Below, one piece after another: positions 16,984 through 19,116 of a DNA stretch of 19,116 nucleotides. A program made the position numbers and the translations under genes. Origin of the DNA: GCA-2697345 sp045565015 (GTDB taxonomy: Bacteria; Pseudomonadota; Alphaproteobacteria; Rhodobacterales; Rhodobacteraceae); the NCBI GenBank assembly GCA_045565015.1, contig JBJLGD010000002.1, positions 1 to 19,116 of the forward strand. The letters are read 5' to 3'. Each line of letters opens with the position of its first letter. Position 1 is the stretch's first letter. Below the pieces are notes generated by a model that worked only from the letters and a program-made list of their open reading frames with translations, was not told where the DNA came from and searched no databases.

Positions 16984-17145
16984 TTAAAATACTGTTAATT
17001 CGGTAACTCTACGCCTTACGATCTCATAATTATTTTTCTTCAATTTAGAACGTTTTAGTGGCTTCTCGAGATTAGACTGACTTTTATCTATAACTTTCTT
17101 TTTTGCTACCGTTTTCGTCCTTCCGTATATCTTAAGTTCTCCCAT
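16984..17145 (-). CDS. Possible 53-aa basic small protein overlapping the VOC gene 3' end
   Basis: On the minus strand an ATG at 17145-17143 opens a 53-codon frame ending at TAA (16986-16984). It is offset from the VOC frame, with which it shares 40 bases. It begins MGELKIYGRTKTVAKKK and is rich in Lys and Arg throughout, giving a very basic product with no hydrophobic helix. The purine run AAAAAGAAG directly upstream could act as a ribosome site, allowing translational coupling. Because A-rich purine strands encode Lys by default, and 53 stop-free codons are uncommon but not extraordinary here, this may be a chance frame. No family is recognised. Confidence 0.3.
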   Translation of the reverse strand: MGELKIYGRTKTVAKKKVIDKSQSNLEKPLKRSKLKKNNYEIVRRRVTELTVF

Positions 17146-17564
17146 TCTTCTTTTTCGTTTTCTACAGAATGAACTTCAATGATATTCCCGTCAGGGTCAT
17201 AAAAAAATATTTGATGCCAACCATTAACCGCCACATTTCCCCAATCAGCATACTTAACTCCCTTTTTATCGAGATGAGCTTTAAATTGTTCTAGATCGTC
17301 GGTTCTATAGGCTATGTGACCCCGCTCCACAGGATTTACAAACTGCTGAGTATTGAACCCTGCCATTTGATCTTTTTGTGCTATATGAGTTTGTATCGAA
17401 CCATCCGTAACAAATGCGACGTCACCGCTATAACCTTTATTTTTTTCTAAGATTGGTAGGTCATCTGTCGTGTCCCTATCAAGTTTAAGTACATCTTGAT
17501 AAAACTTATCCATACGTTCTACGTTTTCAGTACTAAGATTAATATGGTGCAGTCGAAGTTTCAT
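17106..17564 (-). CDS. VOC (glyoxalase/bleomycin-resistance/extradiol dioxygenase) family protein
   Basis: A 152-aa single VOC protein built from two beta-alpha-beta-beta-beta halves. Candidate metal ligands are H7 (LHHINL), H60 (IQTHIA), H83 (GHIAYR) and E130 (NIIEVH). The FYDPDGNIIEVH segment is diagnostic of the second half. Family members include glyoxalase I, fosfomycin-resistance enzymes, methylmalonyl-CoA epimerase and extradiol dioxygenases; the residues support a metal-dependent lyase or dioxygenase without choosing between them. AGGGGA precedes the ATG at 17564 on its strand at good spacing. The gene is convergent with the flavoprotein gene and divergent from the 4-TM gene. Its last 40 bases overlap a possible basic small ORF in another frame. 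Confidence 0.92.
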   Translation of the reverse strand: MKLRLHHINLSTENVERMDKFYQDVLKLDRDTTDDLPILEKNKGYSGDVAFVTDGSIQTHIAQKDQMAGFNTQQFVNPVERGHIAYRTDDLEQFKAHLDKKGVKYADWGNVAVNGWHQIFFYDPDGNIIEVHSVENEKEEWENLRYTEGRKR

Positions 17565-17675
17565 TTATTTCCCCTGTAACTTTTATTATTACCCAATCAA
17601 ATGATGCACTTATAAATCTCTATGATTAATTGCATATAACATTTCAGGCTCGAGTGTCATTGTTGCTACAGACAT

Positions 17676-17681
17676 TATAAT
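17676..17681 (+). promoter_or_regulatory. Possible -10 box upstream of the 4-TM gene
   Basis: A perfect TATAAT occurs in the 205-bp divergent gap between the VOC and 4-TM genes, about 89 bases before the preferred ATG at 17770. No good -35 hexamer is seen 16-18 bases upstream, so this is only a candidate. Confidence 0.3.
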
Positions 17682-17769
17682 TTGCAAGCTGTTTTAAAAA
17701 TTAGGGTCGTTTTTTTTGGGGTTAATGTTACCATTAAGTATCGAATTTTTTTTGAAAGGAAGTTTTGAA

Positions 17770-18183
17770 ATGGTAGCTGAGTTTAATGGAATAATTTATT
17801 TAATTTTGTATATATTAATGATTGCTGGTTTTGCGATGTATACGTATCAAACCTTGTTTATTACCGTTGATTGGTTGGCAAAATATGGTATTCATGAATC
17901 TGCAGTATTACCCACCAGAATAGCTGGTACATTTGTTGCGGCTGCGACACTTTTAGGTATATATTTCTTATTTGCAGGCTTAGGCGGAGCTTGGGTCTTC
18001 CTGGTATATATATTTATTCAGTCGTGTATATTAGTGGTAACGGGTTACATCACTGTCACCAGTTCGAATGCAGCTACCTTAGAGGGTGTTAAATACACGG
18101 CAGAAGGCTATATTGCTCCAGCTGTGTTTGCCATAGTATCTGCCATATTGATTTATGGCCTTAGTGACAAAATATATGTGTAA
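17770..18183 (+). CDS. Four-helix membrane protein of unknown function
   Basis: I choose the ATG at 17770 because AAAGGAAG (17755-17762) sits 7 bases before it; the in-frame ATG at 17725 and TTG at 17716 lack such a site and would add a poorly hydrophobic leader. The resulting 137-aa protein has four membrane spans at about residues 6-31, 52-71, 74-96 and 112-132. The loop after span 1 (WLAKYGIHESAVLPTR, 35-50) is the longest polar part and contains a His-Glu pair. I recognise no family. The gene is isolated: divergent from the VOC gene and convergent with the SDR, with a 13-bp hairpin just after its stop. Membrane location is confident, function unknown. Confidence 0.78.
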   Translation: MVAEFNGIIYLILYILMIAGFAMYTYQTLFITVDWLAKYGIHESAVLPTRIAGTFVAAATLLGIYFLFAGLGGAWVFLVYIFIQSCILVVTGYITVTSSNAATLEGVKYTAEGYIAPAVFAIVSAILIYGLSDKIYV

Positions 18184-18188
18184 AAATA

Positions 18189-18223
18189 TTTAAAGCATAT
18201 TTTTACAATGAATATGCTTTAAA
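18189..18223. terminator. Perfect 13-bp hairpin between convergent genes
   Basis: TTTAAAGCATATT (18189-18201) is the exact reverse complement of AATATGCTTTAAA (18211-18223), with a 9-base loop. It starts 6 bases after the 4-TM stop and ends 19 bases before the SDR stop. On the minus strand the stem is followed by TATTTTTA, like a T-tract, so termination of the SDR transcript is the better fit; the plus side lacks a good T-run. A bidirectional terminator is likely. Confidence 0.6.
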
Positions 18224-18241
18224 TAACTAATCATTACTATT

Positions 18242-18922
18242 TTAAAATTTTTCTGTCCAAGGTCTTAGTTCTAGTTCCCAAGCCCAAGAGCTCTTATGTT
18301 GGTCATGAAATTGTAAATATGATTTTGCGATTTCATCTGGGTCCAGCATGTTATCATCAATAGATTCTCGTGTCTTTGAACTAATTCCCCCGTCGATCAC
18401 AAAGTGACCTATGTGTATATTCTTAGGGTGTAGTTCTCTAGCCAGTGATTGAGCAAGACCTCTAAGACCAAACTTACCCATAGCGAAAACAGATGAATTT
18501 GGAAAACCCTTCACCCCAGCAGAGGCTCCGGTAAAAAAGATGCTGCCACTTCCTCTTTTCTCCATTCTTTTTGCGGCTTGTTGAGCGATCAAAAACGCAC
18601 CAAAACAAGTGACTTTGAGTGCGTTCAATGTATCCTCTGCATTTAAGTTAGCTATTGGGCCTCTCACTCGCGCTGAAGGATTATAAACTACTAAATCAGG
18701 TACACCTGTTGTTTCATCAAGCTTTGTGAAAAGATGTGACACCTGACCTATCTCACTTGCATCACATCTATGAAGATGAGCACTCGTTTCGAGCTGTAAT
18801 GACTTTAATTTAGTTATATCTCTGGCAGCAAGATCAACTGACATACCACGACTAAAACATAATTTGGCAAGTGAGGCGCTCAAACCATGGCCAGCACCTA
18901 CTATCAATACGGATTGTTTCAT
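18242..18922 (-). CDS. Atypical SDR-family protein lacking the catalytic tyrosine
   Basis: This 226-aa protein has the Rossmann fold of short-chain dehydrogenases: VGAGHGLS at 8-15, an AARD segment (32-35) after the second strand that is compatible with NADP, VYNPSA (79-84) in place of NNAG, and TGAS (131-134) with the catalytic Ser. The classical YxxxK is FAMGK: Phe146 replaces the proton-donating Tyr while Lys150 remains, and the third Gly of TGxxxGxG is Ser15. The ending around HFVIDGGI matches a subgroup of atypical SDRs. It may therefore bind a nucleotide and substrate but catalyse poorly by the classical mechanism, or use another residue. GGGAG upstream on its strand supports the ATG at 18922. 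It converges on the 4-TM gene over a strong hairpin; no partner is obvious. Confidence 0.9.
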   Translation of the reverse strand: MKQSVLIVGAGHGLSASLAKLCFSRGMSVDLAARDITKLKSLQLETSAHLHRCDASEIGQVSHLFTKLDETTGVPDLVVYNPSARVRGPIANLNAEDTLNALKVTCFGAFLIAQQAAKRMEKRGSGSIFFTGASAGVKGFPNSSVFAMGKFGLRGLAQSLARELHPKNIHIGHFVIDGGISSKTRESIDDNMLDPDEIAKSYLQFHDQHKSSWAWELELRPWTEKF

Positions 18923-19116
18923 TTTTTTCTCCCAACTCCATGTTTGGTAATAGTTGAACTTAAATAATTATAAATAAAAGTTAAAATAATCAATCGAGGT
19001 AAAAATATTAATAGTCTTTGATTGTAATTTAATTTTGGTCTCAAAGAAATTTTGACAAAGTATAATCTATTTATGTAAAGATGGTAGTTAGCTTTAAGTG
19101 AGGTATCGAGAGTAAG
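18923..19116. other. Intergenic region at the window end
   Basis: 194 bp upstream of the SDR gene. It contains TTGACA (19052-19057) and TATAAT (19061-19066) on the plus strand, but only 3 bases apart, so they cannot form a normal promoter pair. Either may belong to a promoter for a gene beyond the window. No ORF or repeat is convincing here. Confidence 0.5.

Noticed and set aside
16984..17145. Resemblance of the first residues MGELKIYGR of the 53-aa frame to glutathione transferase N-termini
   Set aside because: The similarity covers only a few residues and the rest of the frame does not follow the thioredoxin-fold pattern.
19052..19066. TTGACA and TATAAT near the window end as one promoter
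   Set aside because: They are only 3 bases apart, which is not a usable spacing.

Overview
The window is AT-rich, gene-dense bacterial DNA with short intergenic gaps and genes on both strands. It carries no RNA genes, insertion sequences, CRISPR arrays or phage genes. The gene content fits a heterotrophic proteobacterium of low GC: several iron/2-oxoglutarate (2OG) dioxygenases, a P450, M20 amidohydrolases/dipeptidases, short-chain dehydrogenases (SDRs), a nitronate-monooxygenase-like flavoprotein, an EamA exporter, DUF4396 and an AHL-lactonase-like hydrolase. A marine alphaproteobacterium is my best guess. No marker gene here allows firm placement.

Layout. (1) 1-2275, + strand: the 3' part of an isopenicillin-N-synthase-like 2OG oxygenase, a metallo-beta-lactamase-fold lactonase, and a second, unrelated 2OG oxygenase. 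(2) 2284-3465, - strand: a cytochrome P450, convergent with the preceding gene and divergent from (3). (3) 3646-5025, + strand: a small cupin and a PhzF-family isomerase/epimerase whose natural ATG is one base out of frame. (4) 5061-5783, - strand: a PPP-type metallophosphoesterase. (5) 6023-9284, + strand: an unassigned 448-aa polytopic membrane protein, a TauD/TfdA-type 2OG dioxygenase, and an EamA transporter. (6) 9294-10667, - strand: an M20 dipeptidase. (7) 10809-11402, + strand: a SAM methyltransferase, convergent with a DUF4396 membrane protein at 11426-11860. (8) 12046-16979, + strand: a probable operon of aroQ, a Rossmann/SAF oxidoreductase, a frameshifted M20D amidohydrolase, an SDR and a nitronate-monooxygenase-like protein. 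(9) 16984-19116: a VOC protein (-) with a possible 53-aa basic ORF overlapping its 3' end, a 4-TM protein (+) ending at a strong hairpin, and an atypical SDR (-).

Taken together this looks like an accessory catabolic region for small organic acids, amides and secondary metabolites: uptake or export proteins, oxidative enzymes (three 2OG oxygenases, one P450, one cupin), ring or amide hydrolases, and NAD(P)-dependent dehydrogenases. No single pathway can be read with confidence. The most striking sequence observations are two +1 frameshifts that split an otherwise complete M20D gene, a one-base out-of-frame start in the PhzF gene at an A6 run, an SDR lacking the catalytic Tyr, a possible unlisted basic small protein, and inverted repeats at the P450/cupin divergent region and after the 4-TM gene. 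I did not find a convincing novel defence or mobile system.
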